A stretch of DNA of 64,000 nt from Spiribacter roseus (GTDB taxonomy: Bacteria; Pseudomonadota; Gammaproteobacteria; Nitrococcales; Nitrococcaceae). The stretch is taken from positions 1,516,001 to 1,580,000 of the forward strand of contig NZ_CP016382.1 in the NCBI RefSeq assembly GCF_002813635.1, read 5' to 3'. The notes beneath the pieces were generated by a model. The model was given only the letters and a program-made list of their open reading frames with translations, had not been told where the DNA came from and ran no database searches. Of this stretch, positions 39,778 to 48,587 are shown piece by piece (position 1 is the stretch's first letter; every line of letters starts with the position of its first letter). The translations under genes were made by a program, and so were the position numbers.

Positions 39778-42700
39778 GGATGGATCTGCGCCCAGAGCTG
39801 CTTCGCACTCTCGCGCCAGGACACAGAAGCTTCACTCTGACCCGGACACTCGTCACACTCGCGCTGCGGGACCCAGTCATCAAGCGCCGTCGCGAGCGCG
39901 TCGCCGGTGAGGCCCTGGAAAAAGCAGGTCTGGGCAGGAGCCACTTCGCGGAAGACCGGAATATCGCGCGCAAGAATAGGAACACCCCGCGCCCCCGCCT
40001 CGACCAGGGGCAGGCCGTAGCCCTCGTCCTCCGAGGCGGCGATCAGGCCATTGGCCTGATGGTATAGCGCGTCCAGCTCGGAATCGTTCAGTCCATCCAG
40101 CCAGAACAGGCGCTGGCCGCGTTCACGGTGGCCGCTCAGCCGCTTGACCGTCTCCGGAATATCCCGTCGGTGGAGATCCGGCAGTTCCTGCCAGCCCTCT
40201 TTGCCCACAATCACCAGGCAATCCGTCGAACCGGCCGCCCAGCGATGTTCGAAGGCGTCCAGCACCTGTTGATGGCGTTTGCGCGGCTCGATGGTGCCAA
40301 CGGTGATAAATAGACGGCGGTCGGTGGGCAGATCAAGGTTGGGTGGCGGTTCATCCCCCATCTCACTCGTCACGATATGATCCGTGCCCAGCGCAAAGTG
40401 GCCGGTCTTGATGACCTCAACGCGCTCCGGCTGGTTTTCCACCAGCCATCCGCGGACAGTATCGCGGACCGCTTTTGAGGTGCCGAAGATCGCATCAAAG
40501 GTGGAAACCGCTTCCATCCAACGCTGATGGGTCTTATCGGCACCCGGCGGGAAGCAATGGGGATGCGTGACCGGGAGTATGTCGTGGACGACAGCAAACA
40601 CCAGACAGCCATTGGCCCGCAGCTGCTGATGAAGTCCGCTATCCACCGCCGCCACCAGTTGCTGGCCACTGATATCGACAATGCCGAGGACATCGCCCGG
40701 CCCAGGGTCCACTACCTCGTCGCTCAGCCCGGCAAGATCACCGCCGGTAATGCGCCGCATCCAATCCAGCGCAGTGATATAGCACCAGTCGCCCTCGCTT
40801 TCCACCAGTCGCACCGGCTCGATGCGAAAGCCCTCCGGTGAGTCGATAAGCCAGGACTCAACGAGGCGCTGGGCCACCCGCTCGACGCCGGTCACTCGAT
40901 CGCTTGCCGCCGTGGCCGTTACATCAATGAACAGACGCTGCCTCGGGTTCCCCATTGGCAGGGTCGTCGCAATAGCGGTGGCGAGGTGCTCTTGATCTGG
41001 CGCGCCAAGGCGCTGGATGGCCTGGGCATCCAGCGCATCGACCAGACCATTCGCCGAGACCCGGTTTCGGGCATAGGCCCGCTCAAGCGCCTCGGCATAC
41101 TCCGCCGCGCAGGCGATTGGGGCATGGGCTGTCGCGATCAGGACCCTCGCCGCTGCACCCAAGCGCTCGCGAAGCTCAGCGTCGTCGCGTAGCGACTCCA
41201 GCGCCCGTATCAGCGCATCCGACTCAATCGGATCATCGATCTTATAGACCGCGTCGTCAGGCAGTTCCGCCATCGACCCGTGCGTATTCACCAGCACGGG
41301 GAGTCCATGAGCCATAGCGTGGGTAACGGCACCGGAGGTCTCGCCCCGAGACTCGCCGCGCAGCTGCACCGCGACATCCGCCGCCGCCAACCAGTCGGCG
41401 AAGGCCTCGTCGGTGAGGCGATCGGTGAAGCGTATGTTGCCGGCCCCAGGCGATGACGCCATCTCCGTCAGTGCGGCGCCGTATTCGCCCAGATCCAGGG
41501 GCCCGGCGAAAATAAGCTGGCAACGGTGATCTCCGGCGAGCCTGCTGTCCATCCAAGCCTCAAGGAGGGTCTTGCAGCGTTTGGTCGGCGCAACCATTCC
41601 AAAGCTTGCAATGATGAACGCATCCGGCGCTAGTCCGAGCCGCTCTCTGGCTGCATCGCAGTCGGCCTCCTGTGGCAGGGCCCGCAAATGCGGAATCACC
41701 GCCCAGTGCTTTGTAGCGTCTGATGTGTAATGACGCTCGACGAGTTCACGGGCGTGGCGGGAATGGACGATCACGCCACGAGCCCGCTCGATGATCGGCC
41801 AGCTGGCAGGATATTGATCGATGAACGCGGATCGGGGCATCCCGAGGACCTCCGCCACCGCGCCTATGCCGTGCGACACACGCACCGCCTGCGCCCAAGG
41901 CGGACCCTTCCCTGCGCCATCAATCGGGGCCTGGAACTGCGCCGGCTCACCAAACCAGAGCCCCCCGATGTAAGCATCATGCATCACGACCATACCGGGC
42001 ACCGCGTCCATCAGATCGGCCATGAAGCTATGAAACGGAGAATTCCCAACCTGGTAGAGAACACGGTCGAATGCTGATGCCGCCTCGCGCAGGCCATCCG
42101 GGTCCAGCGGTTGACCGAATGCTTCGATCAGCGCGTCACTCACCAGCGGCTCATCCGTGACCAGGGTTATGTCGTAGTGCTCAGCAAGCGCCGGGAGGAG
42201 CTCCTCGCTGTAGTTTGCGATCCCGGTATGAGCGGGCGGCAGAGGCGAAACGAATGCAAGCCGTGGCTTACCGCCGGTGTTGGACACCATGGCAGGGTCC
42301 GCACGCCGTGGATTGTCCTCGGCCGATACGAGATGCTCGAACACACTCATGGTCAGGGCGGCCGTACGATCCCAAGAAAAGCGCCTGGCCTGCTCCTGCG
42401 CCGCGGCCAGCCGTTCTGCCCGCCACGCCGCATCCGTCAGGACACGCTCAAGCTTCTCGGCAAGTGCCTGAGGGTCATCCGGATCGAACAGCGCCGCTTC
42501 GTCACCCACCACTTCGACCAGGCTCGTGGCGTTGGCCGCGAGGACGGGCGCACCGCAGCGCATGGCTTCCAACGCCGGCAGCCCGAAGCCTTCATGACGG
42601 GAGGGGAAAACAAACGCCGAACAACCGTTGTAAAGAGCAACGAGTAACTCATCGCTGACATGGCCCAAGACGACGAGCGCATCGGCGGGCACTCCGTGTC

Positions 42701-43532
42701 GCCTTGCGGAGGCGGCAAGGGCATCACGCTCAGCGCCCGAGATGGGACCGGCGAGCACCAGCCGCTGGGTAGCCTGGACCGCAGCGGGCAGACGCCCGAA
42801 GGCCTGGATGAGCAGATCCACGTTCTTGCGCGGGTCCACCGCGCCGGCATGGAGCACGAAAGGCCCCTCAACGCCGTGCGCCCTCAGCAGCGCTTTGGAT
42901 CGCGTCTCGCTATCTTCATCGGGCCGAAAGCGCGCGTCCGCATCCGCCCAGATCGGCGTGGTACGGGATGCCTCGATACCCAGCCATTCCACAGCCTCCC
43001 GCGCGGTGAACGCCGAGTTGCAGATGAAATGATCCCCCTTTTTCACCTCTTCAACGCGACGGAAATAGTCGGCCTTGGTCTCGGGATCCGGGTCGAGATA
43101 TTCGCGCTGATTGACTAACGGAATGAGGTCGTGCATTAACACCACACGCGGGATGGCGGGATCCAGGTGCGAGAGATTGACCACCGCCTCCGACTCGAAG
43201 AAAGATGGGATAAGGATGATATCCGGCGCCGCTCGCTCAATCGCGGCCGCATACAAGCCCTGCCCGATCTCCCGCCATCGATCATGGTGGAAGATGTGGC
43301 GGTCAACGCCGCGCGGCATGGACCAACGGGAGATTTCGACATTCGGTAAGGCGGCCAGCGCACTCTCTTGCCATCGACATACCGCAGCCGGCATCGAAGT
43401 GTCGAAATGGAGAATGAAGCGATGCTCTGGATATTGGGGGGGCAGCGCCCTCACGAGCTCTCTGACAAACCGCCCAATGCCACGGTAGTGGCTATCCGTC
43501 TGATCTCCTTGCATGTCAATCAGAATGCGCAT
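39774..43532 (-). CDS. Triple-domain GT4 glycosyltransferase (O-polysaccharide polymerising type)
   Basis: 1252 residues made of three glycosyltransferase-B modules. Domain 1 is about 1-400, with HEGFGLPALE (EX7E acids E314 and E322). Domain 2 is about 425-810 (KPRLAFVSPLPPAHTGIANY; ESRGETSGAVTHAMAHG, where the second glutamate is replaced by histidine). Domain 3 is about 850-1252 (ASDRVTGVERVAQR; EDEGYGLPLVEAGARG). Multi-domain enzymes of this kind (WbdA type) build the repeat unit of ABC-exported O-polysaccharides. Its position 7 nt after the WbdD-like gene supports this. The altered domain 2 may be inactive or have another specificity. Confidence 0.88.
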   Translation of the reverse strand: MRILIDMQGDQTDSHYRGIGRFVRELVRALPPQYPEHRFILHFDTSMPAAVCRWQESALAALPNVEISRWSMPRGVDRHIFHHDRWREIGQGLYAAAIERAAPDIILIPSFFESEAVVNLSHLDPAIPRVVLMHDLIPLVNQREYLDPDPETKADYFRRVEEVKKGDHFICNSAFTAREAVEWLGIEASRTTPIWADADARFRPDEDSETRSKALLRAHGVEGPFVLHAGAVDPRKNVDLLIQAFGRLPAAVQATQRLVLAGPISGAERDALAASARRHGVPADALVVLGHVSDELLVALYNGCSAFVFPSRHEGFGLPALEAMRCGAPVLAANATSLVEVVGDEAALFDPDDPQALAEKLERVLTDAAWRAERLAAAQEQARRFSWDRTAALTMSVFEHLVSAEDNPRRADPAMVSNTGGKPRLAFVSPLPPAHTGIANYSEELLPALAEHYDITLVTDEPLVSDALIEAFGQPLDPDGLREAASAFDRVLYQVGNSPFHSFMADLMDAVPGMVVMHDAYIGGLWFGEPAQFQAPIDGAGKGPPWAQAVRVSHGIGAVAEVLGMPRSAFIDQYPASWPIIERARGVIVHSRHARELVERHYTSDATKHWAVIPHLRALPQEADCDAARERLGLAPDAFIIASFGMVAPTKRCKTLLEAWMDSRLAGDHRCQLIFAGPLDLGEYGAALTEMASSPGAGNIRFTDRLTDEAFADWLAAADVAVQLRGESRGETSGAVTHAMAHGLPVLVNTHGSMAELPDDAVYKIDDPIESDALIRALESLRDDAELRERLGAAARVLIATAHAPIACAAEYAEALERAYARNRVSANGLVDALDAQAIQRLGAPDQEHLATAIATTLPMGNPRQRLFIDVTATAASDRVTGVERVAQRLVESWLIDSPEGFRIEPVRLVESEGDWCYITALDWMRRITGGDLAGLSDEVVDPGPGDVLGIVDISGQQLVAAVDSGLHQQLRANGCLVFAVVHDILPVTHPHCFPPGADKTHQRWMEAVSTFDAIFGTSKAVRDTVRGWLVENQPERVEVIKTGHFALGTDHIVTSEMGDEPPPNLDLPTDRRLFITVGTIEPRKRHQQVLDAFEHRWAAGSTDCLVIVGKEGWQELPDLHRRDIPETVKRLSGHRERGQRLFWLDGLNDSELDALYHQANGLIAASEDEGYGLPLVEAGARGVPILARDIPVFREVAPAQTCFFQGLTGDALATALDDWVPQRECDECPGQSEASVSWRESAKQLWAQIHP

Positions 43533-43539
43533 TGGTCTT

Positions 43540-45054
43540 CTACTCGAATTTCCTTTTCAAGCGCCGGTGCACGTGCTGCGCGTGTCGCGGCAACCCCGGA
43601 GTGTCATGTGCAGGTGAATCGGGAGCCTGACTGAAGGACACCGAAGCCTCACTCGAATGCGCCGCCCCCTTGTCTGACGGCTCAGCAGCGAGTGCCCATA
43701 TACATCGGTGAATGCCCAATGCTCGAACCAGTCGACTCAGCACCCGATAAGTTCGTGGGTGCTTAACCAAAAAGCTGCGAAGTCGGTGCGAATACAGAAG
43801 ACGCCTGGCAGTGCGGCGAGGGAGGATCGCTAGCCCGGCCCTGACTTCCCGCGCAAAACCGAAGACCGCTCGCAACGGCGCTGTAATCTTCCATGAACGG
43901 CTGTCATACAGTTCATTCAATCGCTCATCAAGCACGGCGAACCGCTCTGACAGCTCGGCTGTGTCCTCAACAAGCGCTAGGAGTTGATGACGATCATTTT
44001 CGGCCTCTTGGCGCACTGCGTCTCTAAAGGTCGCAAGCTGCTGATCCACTCGCTCCCGATCCGAATGGGCCTCTTCCAACAGACCATCAATACGCCAATC
44101 AATACGCTCACGGTCGCTATGGAGGGCCGCAAGCTGCTGATCCACTCGCTCCCGATCCGAATGGGCCTCTTCCAACAGACCATCAATACGCCAATCAATA
44201 CGCTCACGGTCGCTATGGAGGGCCGCAAGCTGCTGATCCAGTCTCTCCCGATCCGAATGGGCCTCTTCCAACAGACCATCAATACGCTCCTGCTGGTGAT
44301 GTTGAGCTACATCATGCCGATCCATTAGCGCTTCAGCGGTTACACCTGCATGCTTGTCAGCAGCCGCCCCGATCCGCTTGCGCATCGTCGCAGACCAACC
44401 TTTACCAGCTATCACGGCAAAATCGGGGCTAGCGCAGTTGTAGATTTCCGAAGTGGACGGAAAATGCGCATCGTGAGCGACAACGGGCTCCTGCAGTCGC
44501 AGGATATGGCATGGATCGAATCCGTAGAATTCTACAGCGAACGCAAGCAGTCGCGGAGGCAGTGGATTTTGGTGGGTGGGGTCCATGTAGAAATCAACCG
44601 CCGTTACCCGAAGGTTCTCGGGGTTCGGCGTCTCCAGGATCAGCATGCCGCCCTTCGCGAGCGCCCGGTAGGCCTCGGCGATCAGCTCCCGAAGGACATC
44701 AAACTCAAGGTGCTCGGCAATATGAAACCCCGAAACCAGCGCGAGCGACCCCTCTTCACAGGACCGCAGTGCGGCGATCGCGTCGCCGTATTCGGCGTTG
44801 AAGCCCCTTTCCTCGCAGGCGGAGAGCATACCGGCATCAAGATCGACGCCGCGCCCCTCTAACCCAACCTCGCCAAGCACTTCCAGCCACTCGCCACGGC
44901 CACACCCCAGATCCAGGGCCTGAGCGGCCTTCCCATGTCGGCGCTTGAGGACCTTCAGGTAAGGGGTATAACCGCGAAGCCGCTCAAGGATCAGTTCCCG
45001 CGACCCGCGGTATCGGTCCTCGAACCGGCGATAGAAAAGCGATGCATCAGTCAT
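43540..45054 (-). CDS. Methyltransferase with coiled-coil ruler (WbdD-like architecture)
   Basis: 504 residues. An N-terminal SAM methyltransferase (ALDLGCGRGEWLEVL, residues 46-60; HIAEHLEF; ETPNPENL) is followed by a coiled coil (about 250-385) made largely of near-identical 32-residue units (HSDRERVDQQLAAL plus HSDRERIDWRIDGLLEEA). A basic C-terminal region follows (SRSWKITAPLRAVFGFAREV). In WbdD a terminal methyltransferase and coiled coil cap the growing O-antigen and measure its length; the kinase domain of WbdD is not seen here. It overlaps wzt by 8 nt and lies 7 nt before the polymerising glycosyltransferase. Confidence 0.8.
   Translation of the reverse strand: MTDASLFYRRFEDRYRGSRELILERLRGYTPYLKVLKRRHGKAAQALDLGCGRGEWLEVLGEVGLEGRGVDLDAGMLSACEERGFNAEYGDAIAALRSCEEGSLALVSGFHIAEHLEFDVLRELIAEAYRALAKGGMLILETPNPENLRVTAVDFYMDPTHQNPLPPRLLAFAVEFYGFDPCHILRLQEPVVAHDAHFPSTSEIYNCASPDFAVIAGKGWSATMRKRIGAAADKHAGVTAEALMDRHDVAQHHQQERIDGLLEEAHSDRERLDQQLAALHSDRERIDWRIDGLLEEAHSDRERVDQQLAALHSDRERIDWRIDGLLEEAHSDRERVDQQLATFRDAVRQEAENDRHQLLALVEDTAELSERFAVLDERLNELYDSRSWKITAPLRAVFGFAREVRAGLAILPRRTARRLLYSHRLRSFLVKHPRTYRVLSRLVRALGIHRCIWALAAEPSDKGAAHSSEASVSFSQAPDSPAHDTPGLPRHAQHVHRRLKRKFE
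44032..44287. repeat. 96-bp intragenic tandem repeats (about 2.7 copies)
   Basis: Successive copies start with CTGATCCA at 44041, 44137 and 44233, exactly 96 bp apart and nearly identical in DNA. The unit is 32 codons and stays in frame. It encodes the coiled coil of the WbdD-like protein. The third copy is truncated at about 44287. Confidence 0.95.
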
Positions 45055-46276
45055 CGACCATCACCGTGATGTCTGTCGGGAGCCAGGCCGAGCCAGAGAA
45101 CTTCGGCAAGGCCGAATTCACCACCTCAAAACTGACCGCGCCATCCCACCAGTCATAGCAGCGCTGCGTGTGGTCGAAACCAGCATGCAGCGCAATACTG
45201 ACCACATACCCGCCCTCGCCCAGATTAGCCGAGAATGCGAAATCCGCCGCCACCGTCGCCCCCGCGCGGAGCCCCTCGATCACCTTTTCATTGTAGGCGC
45301 TGTTCGTTCCGAAGACCGGCTGCCCAAGCCGGTCGCGGATCTCGAACCCGATCACCATCTCGGGGATGTCCTGGACCACTCGGGCGGTGATGCACAGCCT
45401 CGCTCGCTGTTCGACCTCGAGCAGATCCACTTCCACGTCGTTATCGTTGACCAGGCGCACAGACTCGATCCGCGCCGATGCATCGCCGGAGCGGGTCACC
45501 AAATCGCCGGATTCGTCGGGTTGCTGCTCGATGACGGTGGCTACCCCATCGCGCTCGCTCAGTGTGGCGTTGTAGTACTCGAAAACGGCCTTGGGGTCGC
45601 CGTGAGTGCGAATCTGTCCGTCCTCCAGCAGATAAGCGACACTGCATAGCGCCTGCACGGCGGCCCGGTCATGGGAGACCAGCAGCAACGTGGTTCCTTC
45701 GGCGAGAAACGCGCGGATACGGTCAAAGCTTTTCGCCTGGAAGTAGGTATCGCCAACCGACAGGGCTTCGTCAACGATCAGCACATCCGGCCGCCAGGCC
45801 GTGGCCACGGCAAACGCGACGCGGACCTGCATACCGCTCGAATAGGTGCGAACCGGGGCATCAAAGTAGGTGCCGATCTCGGCGAACGCCTCGATGGCAT
45901 CGATGCGCTCATCGATCTGGCCGCGATCGAAGCCCTGCAGGCTGGAGGCATGATAGACATTCTCCCGGCCGGTGAGCTCCGGATCAAACCCCATACCGAG
46001 CTCCAGCAGAGCGCTGACGCGACCACCGATCTGGATCTCGCCTGTGCTAGGGGTCATGGTGCCGGTAAGGAGTTTCAGAAGCGTGCTTTTACCCGCGCCA
46101 TTACGGCCAATAATGCCGACCGCCTCGCCTGGCGACACATCGATGAAAATATCCTGTACGGCCCAGAATGTCTTTGCCGGTGCGCGGTTAATATAGAGCC
46201 AGTTGGCGATCCGGTGCCACTCGGACTTGTACTGCCGGAAGCCTTTGCTGAGGTTTCTAACCCGGATCTCGCTCAT
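45047..46276 (-). CDS. wzt: O-polysaccharide ABC exporter ATPase with carbohydrate-binding domain
   Basis: Energises export of undecaprenol-linked polysaccharide. The 409 residues contain Walker A GRNGAGKST (57-65), signature YSSGMQ (145-150), Walker B VLIVDE (165-170) and a C-terminal beta-sandwich (about 255-405) like the Wzt-C domain that recognises the finished glycan cap. It overlaps wzm by 4 nt and the WbdD-like gene by 8 nt, matching a system where the cap is read before export. Confidence 0.92.
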   Translation of the reverse strand: MSEIRVRNLSKGFRQYKSEWHRIANWLYINRAPAKTFWAVQDIFIDVSPGEAVGIIGRNGAGKSTLLKLLTGTMTPSTGEIQIGGRVSALLELGMGFDPELTGRENVYHASSLQGFDRGQIDERIDAIEAFAEIGTYFDAPVRTYSSGMQVRVAFAVATAWRPDVLIVDEALSVGDTYFQAKSFDRIRAFLAEGTTLLLVSHDRAAVQALCSVAYLLEDGQIRTHGDPKAVFEYYNATLSERDGVATVIEQQPDESGDLVTRSGDASARIESVRLVNDNDVEVDLLEVEQRARLCITARVVQDIPEMVIGFEIRDRLGQPVFGTNSAYNEKVIEGLRAGATVAADFAFSANLGEGGYVVSIALHAGFDHTQRCYDWWDGAVSFEVVNSALPKFSGSAWLPTDITVMVDD

Positions 46277-47094
46277 AGCATATCGACCATCTCGGGGGAG
46301 GCGCGACGGAAGAGAAAGCCCGCCACCAGCACGGCTACCAGACAGGCCACGGCCATCACCAGAAAATGAGTTATATCCGGGACTCTGCCGTAGACGATAG
46401 TGTCGTGATAGGCCGAGACGAACCAGTACATGATATTCAGGTCATATAACCCCTGATAGGACTCCGGGATGATTTTGATTGGATAGACAATGGGCGTGAA
46501 CCAGAAGGCGAACTGAAGCAGGATCGGAATCAACTGGCCGACATCACGGATGAAGACGTTGAGTGCCCCACAGACCAGCCCGATCCCGGCTCCGAACCCT
46601 CCGAACAGAATCATCAGCACCGGCACCCAGAGCATGGCAAAGCTGAAGGAATGCCCGAGCAGCAAGAACACCCCAAGGGCCACCAGCAGGAACAGGAAGT
46701 TCTGAACGATCATGGTCCCCAACATGACGGCCGGCAGCGCCACCCGCGGGAAACTCAGCTTCTTCATGAGATCAGCGCTGTCTATGAATAGCGCTGTCCC
46801 CCGACTGACGCCGTCGCTGAACAGCGTCCAGGCAAAAATCCCCGATGTAAGGTAAATGGCATAGGCGTACTGCCCTTCGACACCCGGCAGCTTGGCCGAG
46901 AGGACGTTGGAGAGGATCAGCGTGTAGATGATCACCAGGCTCAGAGGCTGCGCAAAGAGCCAGAAGATACCCAGGCGGCTACGTGTCAGCGACGAGACCA
47001 GTTCGTTTCGGACCGAGCTTGCCACGAAGTACCGATAAGCCCAGAGATTCCTCACTCTGGCCATGAGCGGTTCTAGGGCATGGAGTGCGGTCAT
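46273..47094 (-). CDS. wzm: O-polysaccharide ABC exporter permease
   Basis: ABC-2 type membrane subunit of 273 residues with six predicted helices (for example FWLFAQPLSLVIIYTLILSN and FLFLLVALGVFLLLGH) and the family motif NELVSSLTRSRLGIFWLFAQ near the N-terminus. It pairs with wzt by a 4-nt overlap. It lies 45 nt after a GT4 gene. Confidence 0.92.
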   Translation of the reverse strand: MTALHALEPLMARVRNLWAYRYFVASSVRNELVSSLTRSRLGIFWLFAQPLSLVIIYTLILSNVLSAKLPGVEGQYAYAIYLTSGIFAWTLFSDGVSRGTALFIDSADLMKKLSFPRVALPAVMLGTMIVQNFLFLLVALGVFLLLGHSFSFAMLWVPVLMILFGGFGAGIGLVCGALNVFIRDVGQLIPILLQFAFWFTPIVYPIKIIPESYQGLYDLNIMYWFVSAYHDTIVYGRVPDITHFLVMAVACLVAVLVAGFLFRRASPEMVDML

Positions 47095-47139
47095 TCCGTC
47101 ACCCGCTGATTGGCGTTGGCTACGTCGGCGCGATCAGAT

Positions 47140-48276
47140 TCAGTCACTTCGTTGTTCATCCCCTGAATTGTACGCAGCGCTGACCCCTTTGCCAGTCTCC
47201 GGCGCCATTCCAAGCGATCGCAGGAAATCTTCCAGTTGTTGCTCAAGACGGTCGGGCTGGAGCGCCTCGAGTCTAGGTTTCTGGGCCTCGATCAACTGCC
47301 CCTGTAGCTCGGCGTCGTCCAGCAAGACCGCCGCCGTAGCCGCGACGATGGCGGGATCGGCGCGATCAAGAAGCAAGCCTCCGCCGTCGACGGTATCGAC
47401 AATGCTGCTCTCGGGCGCGGCATAGGCGACGATCGGGACTTCATGGATCATCGCCTCGACAAGCGGCATGCCGAATCCCTCATGCTCGCTCATGCTCACA
47501 TAGAGATCGGCCTCGGCGTAGAGCGTTGAGAGGCGTTCATCACTCACCTTGCCGGTGATCTCGACCCGATTTGATACGCCGAGCCGTGCTGCCAGATCAT
47601 GCAGCGCCGCGAACGCGGTACGACTCCCCTCTCCCACGAGCGTGAGGCGGACCGACTGAGCCGTTATATGCGTCAGCTCCGCCAGCATGGCGACAAGGCC
47701 CTGTGGGTTTTTATGCGGCACCAAACGGCCGACAAACAGTAATTGCCGAGCGTTGTTTTGCGGCTGCAGCCTCTGCGTTGAGGGTGTTCTCCTAAACCGC
47801 TCGAGGTCGACCAGGAGGGGTATGGTGGCAGTTTTGTCCGGTGGATAACCGGCCTCCATGAGTTCGGCGTGGTTCCGGGGAGATACGGCAATCGCCCCGT
47901 TGACCGAGTGCTTCCAATCGATCAGCTGCTCACGGCCGTAGGCGAGGGTCTGCCGCAGGGGGTCATCGGCCGGGAAAAACCGCTCTGGCGTAATGTTGTG
48001 GTAAACCAACACCCTGGCGCAGGAGAGCCGGTGCAGCCAGCGCGCCGCGGGGTTGCCGCCACCATGGTGGATGAGCAGCAGATCGGTCTGGGTCGGCTCG
48101 AGGGTTTCATAGAGCTTGGCCGCATCACGCATCGACTCAGGGCGGTCCATGACATAGATCTCGGATGCCAGGCCCCACCCGCGCAGCAGTCGCTGGATGA
48201 ATAACATACTGTTGCTGATGCCATCGCCCGGCGAACAGGAGACCGAGAACTGGTGGATGGCGGTGATGCTTTTCAC
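47140..48276 (-). CDS. GT4-family glycosyltransferase
   Basis: 378 residues of GT-B fold: N-terminal acceptor domain with SPGDGISNSMLFIQRLLRGW, donor domain with LLFVGRLVPHKNPQGLV and the EX7E motif EHEGFGMPLVE. It probably adds a sugar during O-polysaccharide assembly in the cytoplasm. The start overlaps the preceding 104-residue gene by 4 nt and wzm follows 45 nt later, so it is in the same operon. Donor and acceptor sugars cannot be read from the sequence. Confidence 0.87.
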   Translation of the reverse strand: MKSITAIHQFSVSCSPGDGISNSMLFIQRLLRGWGLASEIYVMDRPESMRDAAKLYETLEPTQTDLLLIHHGGGNPAARWLHRLSCARVLVYHNITPERFFPADDPLRQTLAYGREQLIDWKHSVNGAIAVSPRNHAELMEAGYPPDKTATIPLLVDLERFRRTPSTQRLQPQNNARQLLFVGRLVPHKNPQGLVAMLAELTHITAQSVRLTLVGEGSRTAFAALHDLAARLGVSNRVEITGKVSDERLSTLYAEADLYVSMSEHEGFGMPLVEAMIHEVPIVAYAAPESSIVDTVDGGGLLLDRADPAIVAATAAVLLDDAELQGQLIEAQKPRLEALQPDRLEQQLEDFLRSLGMAPETGKGVSAAYNSGDEQRSD

Positions 48277-48587
48277 TGGGACTTTCGCACCGCGTGATAG
48301 AGCCGTCGAACCCCTCGGTAGAGCCGCGGATAAGCCGCGAGCTCCTCTCGCATGAAGCGAGTGGCCACCAGGCGCGAGACGACCCCGCGCAGGAGTGACG
48401 GTTTTGCGGCTGACTGCGTGATGCTGGGTGGGCCGGCATCCGGTTGCCCGACGCCGACCGACCGGTTTAAGCGGCGGTCGATCTCGCGCTCAAGCGCGTC
48501 ATAATCCAACTCGGGATGGGTTCTAAGGAGCCTGACACCGCTCGGCACGGATCTGGAATGGGGCGCCGTTCTATCGCCGTTATTCAT
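48273..48587 (-). CDS. Small protein of unknown function coupled to the TolC-type gene
   Basis: 104 residues from the ATG at 48587, which overlaps the end of the TolC-type gene by 8 nt; its own end overlaps the GT4 gene by 4 nt. No signal peptide or membrane helix is seen. The N-terminal half has an acidic helix (HPELDYDALEREIDRRLNRS) and the C-terminal half is basic and helical (VVSRLVATRFMREELAAYPR). Its double overlap between the secretion and glycan genes is the only functional clue. Not recognised. Confidence 0.65.
   Translation of the reverse strand: MNNGDRTAPHSRSVPSGVRLLRTHPELDYDALEREIDRRLNRSVGVGQPDAGPPSITQSAAKPSLLRGVVSRLVATRFMREELAAYPRLYRGVRRLYHAVRKSQ

Noticed and set aside
44032..44287. 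CRISPR-like array
   Set aside because: Units are 96 bp without spacers, lie in frame inside a gene, and encode a coiled coil; no cas genes are nearby.
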